Position numbers and translations under genes: made by a program. From the NCBI GenBank assembly GCA_017517815.1, contig JAFWYA010000073.1, positions 14,447 through 78,446 of the forward strand: 64,000 nucleotides of DNA, written 5' to 3'. Position 1 is the first letter of the stretch, and every line of letters starts with the position of its first letter. Shown here piece by piece: positions 41,723 through 53,249 of the stretch. The DNA comes from Clostridia bacterium. Lineage in GTDB: Bacteria > Bacillota_A > Clostridia > Christensenellales > Aristaeellaceae. The notes below the pieces were generated by a model. The model was not told the DNA's origin, searched no databases, and saw only the letters and a list, made by a program, of their open reading frames with translations.

Positions 41723-42956
41723 AGACAGGCTTCGCAGCGCGCTGAAGAACAGCCTCTCCGGCATGGATTTTCCCGCCGCCCGCCAGCAGGAAGTATGGCG
41801 GATCATCAAAGGAGAGAAAACCATGAAACCCAAAAGACTTTCCATTATTCTTGCCTGTTTGCTGATTGTTTTGACCATTGGCACGGCGCTCGGCGCTGCG
41901 CTGGGCGTATTCGGACGGCTGAGCAGCCGGGAGATCGCCGGTGATTCTGCCGGTCGTCTTGCCCTGCTGGAGCAGGAAGCCCCAAAGCTTGAAACCCATG
42001 TGTCGCTGGATGCCCCTGCGTCTTCTGTACCGCCAGCCCAGCTGCAGACGGTGTATGATCAGCTGCTTACCCGCCAGTATGAACGCAGTTTTGATCTTAC
42101 AATCAATCAGGCTTACTGCGACGGCAATAAGTTGTATTTCAGCTATACCCTCACCACTGACGGCCGAAAAGTATGGACCGGCGAAGGGCTGCCCTCAGGC
42201 ATCAGCGAATGGATGATGCAGCAGCCCGGCAGGCGCTACGCCGAGGTATGGTCGCACAGCGAACCCGAACGGGACAAAGTCATCATCCACTGGCTTGACA
42301 GCCACGAAAGCAGCTGGTATGCCTATGAAAACTGCGATCTGGGCGACGGTGTGGATCTGGCGGACGGGCAGTACTGCGACATTCTGGACGGCACCACCCA
42401 ATGGCTGGACGAAAACACGCTGTATGGCTTCCGCGAGGTGCAGCTGCCTGCTGATATGGCAGAAACAGACGAGATCAACATCGAACTCAGCCTTATGTAC
42501 AGCGCCACGCTGTTTTATCAGGACGCGCAGGGCGTTTTCTGCGCCAACATCCGCCCGACGGAAAACCGCGGCATTCTGCGCCTGCCGGTCAGCATTCCCC
42601 GCACCGGCATCACACAGGCGCTGAGCGGCTCTGCCGTTCATGGGGATTACACTGCGCAGGCGAATGTACGAGTGTCTCCCATTGATCTGTCCGGCACGGT
42701 AACGCTTACCTGTCCTGTGGAATGGACGGAGGCCGTTGAAAATTTCGAAGGCGGCGTGGACTATCTGGAATGTTACAAACTTGTGGCAGACGGTCATGTG
42801 CAGCGTAATCTGGATGTAAGCCTGCATGTGCTTGGTCCAGGACAGCTGCAGTCCACCCTGCGGTTTGATCTGCCCGCAGACACACGCTCACTCGTGCTGC
42901 GCCCGGTATACTTCCTCAGCGGCGAACATCCTGCCGAGGACATTCCCCTGCGATAA
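41715..42956 (+). CDS. Single-pass membrane anti-sigma/sensor-like protein
   Basis: The 413-residue product has a cytoplasmic N-terminus of about 40 residues (LKNSLSGMDFPAARQQEVW), a membrane helix (about 41-66) and an outer domain of about 345 residues. The SLSG..D/F...A segment matches the N-terminus of the 23319 product (SLSGIQDDPWMAQ), supporting it as the sigma-binding part. An internal ATG at 41823 with GGAGAG upstream could yield a form without this segment. The outer domain has the strand-rich pattern of DUF4179-type proteins. Confidence 0.77.
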   Translation: MNEDRLRSALKNSLSGMDFPAARQQEVWRIIKGEKTMKPKRLSIILACLLIVLTIGTALGAALGVFGRLSSREIAGDSAGRLALLEQEAPKLETHVSLDAPASSVPPAQLQTVYDQLLTRQYERSFDLTINQAYCDGNKLYFSYTLTTDGRKVWTGEGLPSGISEWMMQQPGRRYAEVWSHSEPERDKVIIHWLDSHESSWYAYENCDLGDGVDLADGQYCDILDGTTQWLDENTLYGFREVQLPADMAETDEINIELSLMYSATLFYQDAQGVFCANIRPTENRGILRLPVSIPRTGITQALSGSAVHGDYTAQANVRVSPIDLSGTVTLTCPVEWTEAVENFEGGVDYLECYKLVADGHVQRNLDVSLHVLGPGQLQSTLRFDLPADTRSLVLRPVYFLSGEHPAEDIPLR

Positions 42957-42958
42957 AA

Positions 42959-42996
42959 CATCGCCCCTCCCCGGTCAGTTCCGGAGAGGGGCGATG
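42959..42996. terminator. Terminator between sigma-6 pair and the YebC-family gene
   Basis: An 11-bp stem (42959-42969 with 42986-42996) lies between convergent genes. On the minus strand it is followed by TTTT, so it serves the YebC-family gene best. Confidence 0.7.
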
Positions 42997-43001
42997 ATGA
43001 T

Positions 43002-43748
43002 TTACTCTTCTTCCTCTTCTTCGGGCAGCTCGGCGTTGTGCCACACGTTCTGCACGTCGTCGTTGTCCTCAAGCATTTCCAGCAGCTTGAGCACCTTGGC
43101 GAGGGTATCTTCGTCAGCAGGCACGACAGTGTTCTGCGGCACCATCTGCACTTCGGCGCTCAGGAAGGTGATGCCCTGGCCTTCCAGATTCTCACGCACG
43201 GCGGAGAAATCGGCAGGAGAGGTAGTCACTTCGAAAGCGTCGTCCATCACTTCCATGTCTTCAGCGCCGGCGTCCAGCACGGTCATCATCATTTCGTCCT
43301 CATCCATATCGGCGGTACGCTCGATGACCAGCACGCCCTTCTTGTCAAACATGAAGCCCACGCTGCCGGTAACGCCCAGAGAGCCGTCGTTCTTGGCGAA
43401 GCAGTGGCGCACGTCGCTGGCGGTGCGGTTGCGGCTGTCGGTGATGGCCTCAACGATCACGGCGATACCGCCGGGAGCGTAGCCTTCGTAGGTGATTTCT
43501 TCGTAATCAACGCTGCCCAGTTCACCGGAAGCCTTCATAATGGAACGCTTGATGTTGTCGTTGGGCATGTTGTTGCTCTTGGCCTTGGCGATGATATCGC
43601 GCAGCTTGGAGTTGCTTTCGGGGTTGGAGCCGCCTTCGCGCACGGCGATGGCGATCTCACGGCCGATCTTGGTAAAGATCTTGCCGCGGGCAGCGTCGGT
43701 CTTGCCCTTCTTGGCCTGAATGTTATGCCATTTGCTGTGTCCGGACAT
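43002..43748 (-). CDS. YebC/PmpR-family protein
   Basis: The 248-residue product begins with the hallmark [19 protein letters not shown] and contains [28 protein letters not shown] and DNRNRTA-like DSRNRTA. Members of this family have been described as transcription regulators, and some as factors that help ribosomes at difficult sequences. The C-terminus ends in a run of glutamates. It has its own consensus promoter (43836-43864) and seems to be monocistronic. Confidence 0.94.
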   Translation of the reverse strand: MSGHSKWHNIQAKKGKTDAARGKIFTKIGREIAIAVREGGSNPESNSKLRDIIAKAKSNNMPNDNIKRSIMKASGELGSVDYEEITYEGYAPGGIAVIVEAITDSRNRTASDVRHCFAKNDGSLGVTGSVGFMFDKKGVLVIERTADMDEDEMMMTVLDAGAEDMEVMDDAFEVTTSPADFSAVRENLEGQGITFLSAEVQMVPQNTVVPADEDTLAKVLKLLEMLEDNDDVQNVWHNAELPEEEEEE

Positions 43749-43835
43749 TGATATCAGCCTTTCTGTATCAACCGGCGCGCCAGGCGCTCCGGCGGGCGTG
43801 ATGCAACGCCCTGAAACTTATTTTTACAACTGCAT

Positions 43836-43864
43836 ATTATAGCACAACTTGGACACAAGGTCAA
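43836..43864 (-). promoter_or_regulatory. Promoter of the YebC-family gene
   Basis: On the minus strand TTGACC (43859-43864), a 17-bp spacer and TATAAT (43836-43841) form a near-consensus sigma-A promoter. The rest of the gap to 43998 shows no other feature. Confidence 0.8.
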
Positions 43865-43998
43865 ATCATTTGGGTATTTCACGGCTTTTCCCGTCACATT
43901 TTTCTGTTACTTTTGTGAAAATTTCATTTCAAACTCATGGCGGAACTTTGCAGTTTCTTACTCATCCTAACAAAACCCTTACACATTCCCCCAGTTTC

Positions 43999-44027
43999 TT
44001 GGCAGGTGCTTTCGGATGGGCTATACT
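43999..44027 (+). promoter_or_regulatory. Promoter of the peptidoglycan-binding gene
   Basis: TTGGCA (43999-44004), a 17-bp spacer and TATACT (44022-44027) lie 73 bases before the start. Confidence 0.75.
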
Positions 44028-44100
44028 GTATTCACACTAAAATTGCAGCATTATCCTGTTCGATATGCATCTGCAAGTTTGTTAAGGAGGTATCCCCTTT

Positions 44101-44877
44101 ATGCGCAAGAATATCAGCCGCGTGATCGCGTTTATCGTCGCCATGGTACTGAGCATGGCCTTCATCGCCAGCGCTCTGGCCTATGAAACCATTCCCTACG
44201 GCGAGCAGAGCAACGCCGTTCGCAAAATGCAGTCCAAGCTGAAATCGAAGGGCTTCTACGGCGGCGCTGTGGACGGCAAGTTCGGCCCCTCCACCAAGGC
44301 CGCGGTCAAGAAGTTCCAGGCTTATGTGGGCATCAGCGCCGACGGCAAGCCCGGCAACAAGACCCTCACCGCCCTGTACGAAGGCAAGAGCGCCCTGAAC
44401 AAAACCAGCAACACCGAGCTCAAGGAAGTCACCAAGCCCAGCAATCCCCGCACCCTGTACTATGGCTGCACCGGCGCCCGCGTACGCGAACTGCAGCGTG
44501 CCCTGTATAAGGCTGGCGTGTACAAGGGAGCCATCGACGGCATCTATGGCGACCTGACTCTGGCCGCCGTGAAGAAGTACCAGTCCAAAAAGGGCCTGCA
44601 TGCTGACGGTATGGCCGGCACCAAGACCCTGGCCAGCCTGCGCAAGAGCACCGGTTCCAACATTGCCGGTTTCATGCTGCTGGATATCGGCAGCAAGGGC
44701 AGCGAGGTCAAGAGCGTCAGCCGCCGCATGGTGGCCTGGGGCTACACCACCTCCATCACCGACACTTACGATGCCGCTCTGGCTGCCGGCGTAAAGGCCT
44801 GGCAGCGTGATAACGGCTACACCCAGACCGGTGCCGTTACTGAAAACCAGTACAACAAAATGGTCATTGGCGACTAA
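44101..44877 (+). CDS. Secreted protein with three peptidoglycan-binding repeats
   Basis: The 258-residue product has a signal peptide (1-27, ending ALA/YET) and three PG_binding_1 repeats, about 32-90 (AVRKMQSKLKSKGFYGGAVD), 115-175 (VRELQRALYKAGVYKGAIDG) and 190-255 (more divergent, VKSVSRRMVAWGY). It has no catalytic domain, so it probably binds cell-wall glycan or acts with a hydrolase. A strong promoter, strong ribosome binding site and strongly biased codons (GGC, AAG, CTG) suggest high expression. Confidence 0.9.
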   Translation: MRKNISRVIAFIVAMVLSMAFIASALAYETIPYGEQSNAVRKMQSKLKSKGFYGGAVDGKFGPSTKAAVKKFQAYVGISADGKPGNKTLTALYEGKSALNKTSNTELKEVTKPSNPRTLYYGCTGARVRELQRALYKAGVYKGAIDGIYGDLTLAAVKKYQSKKGLHADGMAGTKTLASLRKSTGSNIAGFMLLDIGSKGSEVKSVSRRMVAWGYTTSITDTYDAALAAGVKAWQRDNGYTQTGAVTENQYNKMVIGD

Positions 44878-44887
44878 TCGCATTTTC

Positions 44888-44912
44888 GCCCGGCTGAAAG
44901 CCGGGCTTTTTT
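44888..44912 (+). terminator. Rho-independent terminator
   Basis: A perfect 8-bp GC stem (44888-44895 with 44899-44906), a 3-base loop and TTTTTT follow the gene. Confidence 0.9.
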
Positions 44913-44986
44913 GATGGAAAAACGTTGATATTTATGGAATATGGGCATTTTTTGTCCACGCGCACATATAATAAGGAAGTTTCCCC

Positions 44987-45015
44987 TTTTCAAAAAGCTG
45001 AAAAAATGGTATAAT
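44987..45015 (+). promoter_or_regulatory. Candidate gyrB promoter
   Basis: TTTTCA (44987-44992), a 17-bp spacer and TATAAT (45010-45015) lie about 110 bases before gyrB. The -35 is weak. Confidence 0.5.
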
Positions 45016-45020
45016 TTTAA

Positions 45021-47114
<2,094 letters not shown>

Positions 47115-47115
47115 T

Positions 47116-47354
47116 GGGAGGACGCAAGGGGCTCTGCCCCTTGACCCCGCCAAAGGGCTATGCCCTTTGGAATCCCACTTCCGCGCGTTTCACGCGCGGG
47201 TTGGGGATGGAAACTGTTCGCATCCTTTGCTACTTGAATCAACCAGCTGCTATGCAGTCACCTATCCCGAATCCCCCACCCGCCTGCGCAGCAGGCGGGG
47301 CACGGGATTCTTAAGGGCAAAGCCCTTAAGCAGGGTGCAGGGGCAGCGCCCCTG
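47116..47354. repeat. Array of palindromic hairpins between gyrB and gyrA
   Basis: At least five stems are visible: 47125-47132/47136-47143, 47150-47158/47162-47170, 47181-47187/47193-47199, 47310-47318/47322-47330 and 47338-47344/47348-47354, plus a CCCGCCTG/CAGGCGGG stem near 47279-47300. The first two have the same order and the same CCCGCCAAAGGGCTAT core as the array after gyrA (49884-49945). They look like repetitive extragenic palindromic elements and may modulate the gyrBA message. Confidence 0.75.
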
Positions 47355-47389
47355 CCTGCCGTACCCCCTCCAAAGGAGTGATACCTCAC

Positions 47390-49879
47390 ATGGGTTCCAC
47401 GATCAACGATAAGCTCATTCCCATTGATCTTGAGCAGGAAATGAAGAAATCGTTCATCAGCTATGCGATGGCGGTCATCATCAACCGTGCGCTGCCAGAC
47501 GTGCGCGACGGTCTGAAGCCTGTGCACCGCCGCATCATTTACGCGATGAACGAACTGAACATGACGCCGGACAAGCCGTACCGCAAGAGTGCGCGTCTGG
47601 TCGGCGACGTTCTGGGTAAATACCATCCCCACGGCGACAGCAGCGTGTACGACGCCATGGTGCGTCTGGCGCAGGATTTCAACATGCGCTACCCGCTGGT
47701 GGAAGGCCAGGGCAACTTCGGTTCCGTCGACGGCGACGGCGCCGCCGCCATGCGTTACACCGAAGCCCGCATGGACAAGCTCACCATGCATTTGATCGGC
47801 GAGATCGACAAGGATACCGTCGATTTCTATCCCAACTTTGACGAAACGCTGCTGCAGCCCACCGTTATGCCCAGCCGCTTCCCCAACCTGCTGGTCAACG
47901 GCGCCAACGGCATTGCTGTCGGCATGGCCACCAACATCCCGCCCCACAATCTGGGCGAGGTGATCGATGGCTGCATGCACATGATCGACCATCCCGACTG
48001 CACCATCGATGACCTGATGCAGTTCATCAAGGGCCCGGACTTCCCCACTGGCGGCATGATTCTGGGCCAGAGCGGCATCCGCGCGGCCTATCACACCGGC
48101 CGCGGCCGCATCATCGTGCGCGCCAAGACCGAGATTGAGTCCATGCCCAACAACCGCAGCCGCATCGTTGTGACCGAGATTCCCTACATGGTCAACAAGG
48201 CCAAGCTGGTGGAGAAGATCGCCGAGCTGGTGCACGAAAAGCGCCTGGACGGCATCAGCGACATCCGCGACGAGAGCGACCGCAACGGCATGCGCATCGT
48301 CATCGAGCTTAAGCGCGACGTGCATCCTACCGTAGTGCTCAACTACCTGTACAAGCACACCTCCATGCAGGAGACCTTCGGCGCCAATATGCTGGCACTG
48401 GTGGGCGGCGAGCCCAAGGTGCTCAGTCTGCGTGAGATGCTGTACCACTATATCCAGCATCAGAAGGACGTTGTGACCCGCCGCACGAAGTACGACCTTG
48501 CCAAGGCCGAGGCACGCGCACACATCGTAGAAGGCCTTCTGAAGGCGCTGGACCACATTGACGAGATCGTAGCCATCATCCGCGGCAGCAAGGACACCGG
48601 CGCGGCCCGCGAAGCCCTGATGGAGCGCTTCGGCTTCAGCGACAAGCAGGCACAGGCCATCCTCGACATGCGTCTGGCCCGCCTGACCGGTCTGGAACGC
48701 GACAAGCTGCAGGCTGAATATGACGAGCTGGAAAAGAACATCGCCTACTTCAGAAGCCTGCTGGCGGATGAAGGTCTGCTGATGGGCGTCATCAAGGACG
48801 AGATGGGCGCCATCCGCGACAAGTTCGCCGATCCGCGCCGCACGGAGCTGACCGTGCTGGAGGGCGAGATCGACATCGAAGACCTCATCCAGTCCGACGA
48901 CATGGTGGTCACCATGTCCCATCTGGGCTACGTCAAGCGCCTGCCCAAGAGCACCTACCGCGCGCAGCACCGCGGCGGCAAGGGCGTGACCGGCATGGCC
49001 ACCCGCGAGGAGGACTTTGTGGAGCGCATGATCGTGGTCAACACCCACGACGAGATCATGTTCTTCACCAACCGCGGCCGCGTGTACAACCTGAAGTGCT
49101 ATCAGATCCCCGAAGCCGGCCGCACGGCCCGCGGCATGGCGATCGTAAACCTGCTGCAGATCGCGGCAGACGAAAAGATCACCGCCATGATCCCCGTGCC
49201 CCGCGACATCGACAGCGCCAACCTGGTCATGATGACCCGTCAGGGCCTCATCAAGCGCACGCCGTACAGCGAATTTGCCAACCTGCGCAAGTCCGGTCTG
49301 ATCGCTATCACCCTCAAGGAGGACGATGAGCTGTGCGCCGTCAACCTCACCGACGGCGACACCAGCCTGATCATTGCCAGCCGTGCAGGCCGCGCGCTGC
49401 GCATCCACGAGTCGACCATCCGCGTCATCGGCCGCACCGGCATGGGCGTGCACGCCATGAAGCTGAAGGAAGGCGACGAGCTCATCGACATGAGCCCCAT
49501 CCGCGAAGGCCAGAAGGTGCTTGCCATCACCGTCAACGGCTACGGCAAGCGCACCGATCCTGAGCAGTACCGCGAACAGGGCCGCAACGGCATGGGCATC
49601 CGCGCCATGACCATCACCGAAAAGACCGGCGAGCTGGCTGCTCAGCTGGGCGTGGACGACGACGAGGATATCCTGCTCATCACTGACGAGGGCGTGGTCA
49701 TCCGCATGGCCGTCAGCGCCATCCGCGAAAGCGGTCGCAGCACGCAGGGCGTACGCCTGATGCGCATTGGCGAAAACGCCAAGATCGTCTGCGTAGCCCG
49801 CGCCGAAAAGGAAGCGGAAGCGGACGATGAGAGCCTGACTGAAGAAATGCTGACCGAAGAGGTCGTGACCGAGGAGTAA
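47390..49879 (+). CDS. gyrA: DNA gyrase subunit A
   Basis: The ATG at 47390 (AAAGGAG upstream) gives 829 residues. GyrA is the DNA breakage and reunion subunit. The catalytic tyrosine is Y123 in [11 protein letters not shown]. The quinolone-determining region reads [16 protein letters not shown], with serine at 84 and aspartate at 88, the residues of the sensitive form. The C-terminal half contains the beta-pinwheel DNA-wrapping domain, including a GyrA box-like [10 protein letters not shown], and ends with an acidic tail of repeated EE..TEE. Together with gyrB it forms the supercoiling locus. Confidence 0.97.
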   Translation: MGSTINDKLIPIDLEQEMKKSFISYAMAVIINRALPDVRDGLKPVHRRIIYAMNELNMTPDKPYRKSARLVGDVLGKYHPHGDSSVYDAMVRLAQDFNMRYPLVEGQGNFGSVDGDGAAAMRYTEARMDKLTMHLIGEIDKDTVDFYPNFDETLLQPTVMPSRFPNLLVNGANGIAVGMATNIPPHNLGEVIDGCMHMIDHPDCTIDDLMQFIKGPDFPTGGMILGQSGIRAAYHTGRGRIIVRAKTEIESMPNNRSRIVVTEIPYMVNKAKLVEKIAELVHEKRLDGISDIRDESDRNGMRIVIELKRDVHPTVVLNYLYKHTSMQETFGANMLALVGGEPKVLSLREMLYHYIQHQKDVVTRRTKYDLAKAEARAHIVEGLLKALDHIDEIVAIIRGSKDTGAAREALMERFGFSDKQAQAILDMRLARLTGLERDKLQAEYDELEKNIAYFRSLLADEGLLMGVIKDEMGAIRDKFADPRRTELTVLEGEIDIEDLIQSDDMVVTMSHLGYVKRLPKSTYRAQHRGGKGVTGMATREEDFVERMIVVNTHDEIMFFTNRGRVYNLKCYQIPEAGRTARGMAIVNLLQIAADEKITAMIPVPRDIDSANLVMMTRQGLIKRTPYSEFANLRKSGLIAITLKEDDELCAVNLTDGDTSLIIASRAGRALRIHESTIRVIGRTGMGVHAMKLKEGDELIDMSPIREGQKVLAITVNGYGKRTDPEQYREQGRNGMGIRAMTITEKTGELAAQLGVDDDEDILLITDEGVVIRMAVSAIRESGRSTQGVRLMRIGENAKIVCVARAEKEAEADDESLTEEMLTEEVVTEE

Positions 49880-49883
49880 CGGG

Positions 49884-49945
49884 AAGGACGCTGGAGGGCG
49901 CCGCCCTCCAGCCCACCCGCCAAAGGGCTATCGCCCTTTGGAAAC
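49884..49945. repeat. Second palindromic repeat array, after gyrA
   Basis: Two stems, 49891-49899/49903-49911 and 49920-49928/49933-49941, occur in the same order as the first two stems after gyrB. The second stem, CCAAAGGGC-TATC-GCCCTTTGG, differs from 47150-47170 only by one extra loop base, and the flanks CCCGCCAAAGGGCTAT and TTTGGAA are shared. Confidence 0.78.
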
Positions 49946-49952
49946 CCACCAT

Positions 49953-49985
49953 AAAAGCCGAAGCAGATTTTCTGCTTCGGCTTTT
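49953..49985. terminator. Bidirectional terminator after gyrA
   Basis: A perfect 15-bp stem (49953-49967 with 49971-49985), with A and T ends, separates gyrA from the convergent LCP gene. Confidence 0.88.
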
Positions 49986-49987
49986 GT

Positions 49988-50917
49988 TTACTCTACTACG
50001 TCGAAGGCGTCGGGCTCACCGGCGTCGCCGTAGAGGAAGTTTTTGAGGATCTCACGGGCTGCGTCAAAGTCGACCTGGCGGGTGCTCATGCCTGCGTAAG
50101 TGATAGGCTCCATGCAGCTGTCAGGCGGCATCTGCAGGCCTTCCGGCGTTACGCCGCGCAGCTCGATGGCATAGCCCACAGCTTCAAACAAATCGGCCAT
50201 CGTCATGTTGGTGGTCACCACGTTTTCAGAAACAGCGGTCAGCAGCTGCAGCGCGTCATCCAGCGAGGCATTGGCATACTTGCCTGCCAGTGTGGTCAGC
50301 ACCGTGCGCATACGGCGCGTACGGCCGGAATCGCCGTCGCCGCCCACCTTGCGGATACGCATATAGATGACCGCCGCATGGCCGCCAAACAGGTAGGTGC
50401 CGCCCTTGCCCATACTGGGCGTGGTGGAATCACGGGAAATACGATAGCGGTTGAGATAATCGGCCTCAGCGTCGGTCACGGTGATCTCCACACCGCCCAT
50501 GGCGTCGATGATGGTCTGCACATTATCCATGCTGAAGATGATATACTGGTCGACCTTTGCGCCAAAATGGGTGCTGACGATATCGCACAGGGCTTCCGGG
50601 CCGTAGTTCTTGGCGATGTAGGTAAAGCGGCCGATGCCGCCGTCCGGGCGCTTGATGAGCATTTCACGCGAGAAGGTGGTGAACAGCACGCGCTTGGCCG
50701 CCGTATCCAGCGTGACGAGGATCACGCCGTCGGTATTGCCCAGCTTTTTGGCGTTGCCTTTCCAGTTGTCCACGCACGCAAACAGGTAGTGATGCATGCC
50801 CTCGGGCGGCTCCACCACCGTTTCCAGCGGCGTGATATCGCGGGGTTTATCGGCCAGCGCAGCAGTGGGCAGCAGAATCATCAGCGCAAGCAAAGCGCAC
50901 AGCAGGCGTTTGAACAT
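49988..50917 (-). CDS. LCP-family (LytR-CpsA-Psr) cell-wall protein
   Basis: The start at 50917 (AAGGAAG on the minus strand) gives 309 residues with a signal peptide or anchor (1-23, ending ALA/DKP). The LCP domain is seen from GNTDGVILVTLD (about 60-71), FSREMLI, through the arginine-rich GGDGDSGRTRRMRTVL (about 195-210). LCP enzymes attach teichoic acids or other polymers to peptidoglycan from lipid carriers. The motif order is complete. It lies alone between two terminators. Confidence 0.87.
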   Translation of the reverse strand: MFKRLLCALLALMILLPTAALADKPRDITPLETVVEPPEGMHHYLFACVDNWKGNAKKLGNTDGVILVTLDTAAKRVLFTTFSREMLIKRPDGGIGRFTYIAKNYGPEALCDIVSTHFGAKVDQYIIFSMDNVQTIIDAMGGVEITVTDAEADYLNRYRISRDSTTPSMGKGGTYLFGGHAAVIYMRIRKVGGDGDSGRTRRMRTVLTTLAGKYANASLDDALQLLTAVSENVVTTNMTMADLFEAVGYAIELRGVTPEGLQMPPDSCMEPITYAGMSTRQVDFDAAREILKNFLYGDAGEPDAFDVVE

Positions 50918-50935
50918 GAGCTTCTTCCTTTCAGC

Positions 50936-50974
50936 AAAAAACCTTGTATGGCGACAAAAACCGCCATACAAGGT
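50936..50974 (-). terminator. Terminator of htpG
   Basis: A perfect 13-bp stem (50941-50953 with 50962-50974) is followed on the minus strand by TTTTT. Confidence 0.88.
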
Positions 50975-51027
50975 ATACGATATTCAACGGGCAAAACCCT
51001 GCTTTTCAGGGCGGATGTTACACCTTA

Positions 51028-52893
51028 TCAGTTCTTTGCCAGCATCTCCAGCAGCTTGTGGCTGCGGCTGAGGAACGCCGTCACCTCATCCTTTTCCAGC
51101 GGACGGGTGCTCATGCGGGCCAGATCGTACAGCTGAGCAGCCATCAGGTCGCGCTTTTCAGCATCGTCAGCCGCCAGCAGGCCCTTGACCACGGCGTTGG
51201 CCGCATTCAGCACCAGAGTATGCACCTCGGGCATCTTGAAGTCCTGACCGTAGATGCGGCCCATTTCACTGAAGCGGCGGCCCTGCTCGTCCTGCGTGAG
51301 CAGCGCGGGCATGCTTTCATCCTTGAGGGCGCTGAGCTTCACGGTCAGCTCTTCCTTGCCGGTAGCGACCTTGAACAGGTCGGCGAGGTTCTTTTCGCTT
51401 TCCTCGTTGGCCTTCTTTTCGTCCTCGGTCATCTCCTTGGTGAAGGTATCGCTGTCGGCATCCACGCGGGCAAAGCTCAGGCCCTCCACGCCGGCCGAAT
51501 ACTCGATGAAGCTGAGGAAGTTGAGGTCGATCAGGGCGTCAAGCACCACAACGTCGACACCCTCGGCGTCATACATGGCAATGCTGGCGCTCTGACGGGT
51601 GGGATCGTTGGTGTAGATGACCTTCTTGCCCAGCGTGCCTTCATGCTTGGCCAGATATTCCTGCACGGTGAAATATTCACCCTTGGTGGTCTTGTACAGC
51701 AGGGTGTCCTTCACCTGGTCGAAGAACTTGCTGTCGCGCATGCAGCCGTACTTGACGAAGGGGTGGATATCGTCCCAGTACTTCTGATAATCCTCACGCT
51801 CGGTGTTGAACAGGCCGGTCAGCTTGTCCGCCACCTTGCGGGTGATGTAGGCAGACAGCTTCTTGACGTAGCCGTCATTCTGCAGGAAGGAGCGGCTGAC
51901 GTTGAGGGGCAGGTCGGGGCAGTCGATGACGCCCTTGAGCAGCATCAGGAACTCAGGGATGACTTCCTTGATGTTGTCGGCCACGAACACCTGGCCGCTG
52001 AACATTTTGATTTCGCCCTCGCGGGTGCCAAAGTCGTTGGTCAGCTTGGGGAAGTACAGAATGCCCTTGAGGTTGAAGGGATAGTCCACATTCAGGTGCA
52101 CATAGAACAGCGGATCCTCGAAGGTGTGGAACACCTCGCGGTAGAAGCTCTTGTACTCTTCATCGGTGCAGTCGCGGGGGGCCTTCAGCCACAGGGGAGC
52201 GGTGGCGTTGATCAATTCGGGGGCCTTGGGCTCCTCGGGCTTCACCTCTTCGCCCTCGGCGGCAGTGACAGGCACTTCCTCGCGGATGACCTCAAAATAC
52301 ACCGGCGTGTTCATAAAGCCGCAGTAGCGCTTCAGCACTTCGCGTACGCGGTACTCCTGCAGGAAGTCCTTTTCCTCTTCGCTGATGTGAAGGATCATGC
52401 AGCTGCCGCGCTCGGTGCGGGTGCCCTCGCTCATGGTGAAGGCCATGCCGTCCTCGCTCTTCCAGCATACGGGAGATGCGCCTTCGCTGCCGGACAGGGT
52501 CTGGATGGTCACCTTGTCAGCCACCATAAAGGCGGAATAGAAACCCAGACCAAAATGGCCGATGATGCCGCTCTTGTCCTCGCCCTCGTAGTTCTTCAGG
52601 AACTCCTCAGCGCCGGAAAAAGCCACCTGGTTGATGTACTTTTCCACCTCGTCAGCAGTCATGCCGATGCCGTTGTCGCTGAAGCGCAGTTCGCCGGCCT
52701 TTTCGTCAAGAGTGACGGTCACGCGCCAGTCGCAGTCCGCGCCGGGGGTGAGCATCTTCTGCTTCGTAATGGCGTCGCAGCCGTTGGAAACCAGCTCGCG
52801 GATGAAGATATCTTTGTCAGAATACAGCCAGCGCTTGATGATCGGCATGATATTCTGCGCATGGATGGAAATGTTGCCCTGTTGATTGGTCAT
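51028..52893 (-). CDS. htpG: Hsp90-family molecular chaperone HtpG
   Basis: The 621-residue product has the GHKL ATPase domain: ELVSNGCDAITK with the catalytic glutamate and asparagine, FSDNGIGMTADEVEKY, SGIIGHFGLGFYSAFMV. The middle domain follows (NLKGILYFPK, LPLNVSRSFLQ with the arginine finger, FVKYGCMRD), then the C-terminal dimerisation domain. AGGAGG precedes the ATG. The promoter (52952-52980) is flanked by a CIRCE operator, so HrcA control is likely. Confidence 0.96.
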   Translation of the reverse strand: MTNQQGNISIHAQNIMPIIKRWLYSDKDIFIRELVSNGCDAITKQKMLTPGADCDWRVTVTLDEKAGELRFSDNGIGMTADEVEKYINQVAFSGAEEFLKNYEGEDKSGIIGHFGLGFYSAFMVADKVTIQTLSGSEGASPVCWKSEDGMAFTMSEGTRTERGSCMILHISEEEKDFLQEYRVREVLKRYCGFMNTPVYFEVIREEVPVTAAEGEEVKPEEPKAPELINATAPLWLKAPRDCTDEEYKSFYREVFHTFEDPLFYVHLNVDYPFNLKGILYFPKLTNDFGTREGEIKMFSGQVFVADNIKEVIPEFLMLLKGVIDCPDLPLNVSRSFLQNDGYVKKLSAYITRKVADKLTGLFNTEREDYQKYWDDIHPFVKYGCMRDSKFFDQVKDTLLYKTTKGEYFTVQEYLAKHEGTLGKKVIYTNDPTRQSASIAMYDAEGVDVVVLDALIDLNFLSFIEYSAGVEGLSFARVDADSDTFTKEMTEDEKKANEESEKNLADLFKVATGKEELTVKLSALKDESMPALLTQDEQGRRFSEMGRIYGQDFKMPEVHTLVLNAANAVVKGLLAADDAEKRDLMAAQLYDLARMSTRPLEKDEVTAFLSRSHKLLEMLAKN

Positions 52894-52951
52894 GATGAGA
52901 TACGCCTCCTGACTATTTACGCAGGCATGAAAAAAGCTGCCCGCCTACCGT

Positions 52952-52980
52952 ATTGTAACAGAGACGGAAGCAAAAAGCAA
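52952..52980 (-). promoter_or_regulatory. Promoter of htpG
   Basis: On the minus strand TTGCTT (52975-52980), a 17-bp spacer and TACAAT (52952-52957). The CIRCE repeat ends 7 bases upstream of the -35. Confidence 0.65.
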
Positions 52981-52987
52981 CGAAAAA

Positions 52988-53014
52988 TTAGCACTCATTA
53001 TGGATGAGTGCTAA
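52988..53014. promoter_or_regulatory. CIRCE operator (HrcA site)
   Basis: TTAGCACTC, nine bases, GAGTGCTAA: an exact match to the CIRCE consensus inverted repeat. It lies just upstream of the htpG promoter and overlaps the stop codon of the small gene at 53011. Confidence 0.95.
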
Positions 53015-53178
53015 CAATTCTCGGTTTGTTCATATTTTTCTTCTGTTTTGTCAAACAGGCGTATCTGCTCTTCGTTGATACGTTTGAGCAGTCTGAGAGC
53101 AGCTTTGACGTTGCCCTCCTCAAACAGCTGTGCGGCACGCAAATGCAGAAAACGCCATTCCTCACGCATTTCCACCAT
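53011..53178 (-). CDS. Small charged helical protein of unknown function
   Basis: The frame is open further upstream, but the ATG at 53178 has AAAGGTGGGAG just before it, giving 55 residues. The product is helical and charged (LHLRAAQLFEEGNVKAALRL, INEEQIRLFDKTEEKYEQ), with a pattern like a single tetratricopeptide-type hairpin. It lies upstream of htpG on the same strand; its stop codon sits inside the CIRCE element. No family was recognised. Confidence 0.6.
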   Translation of the reverse strand: MVEMREEWRFLHLRAAQLFEEGNVKAALRLLKRINEEQIRLFDKTEEKYEQTENC

Positions 53179-53249
53179 GGTTCTCCCACCTTTCGACAGT
53201 AGGATAATGGCAAAAACCGTCGCATGCAAGCGAAAAGAATGTCGAAAAA

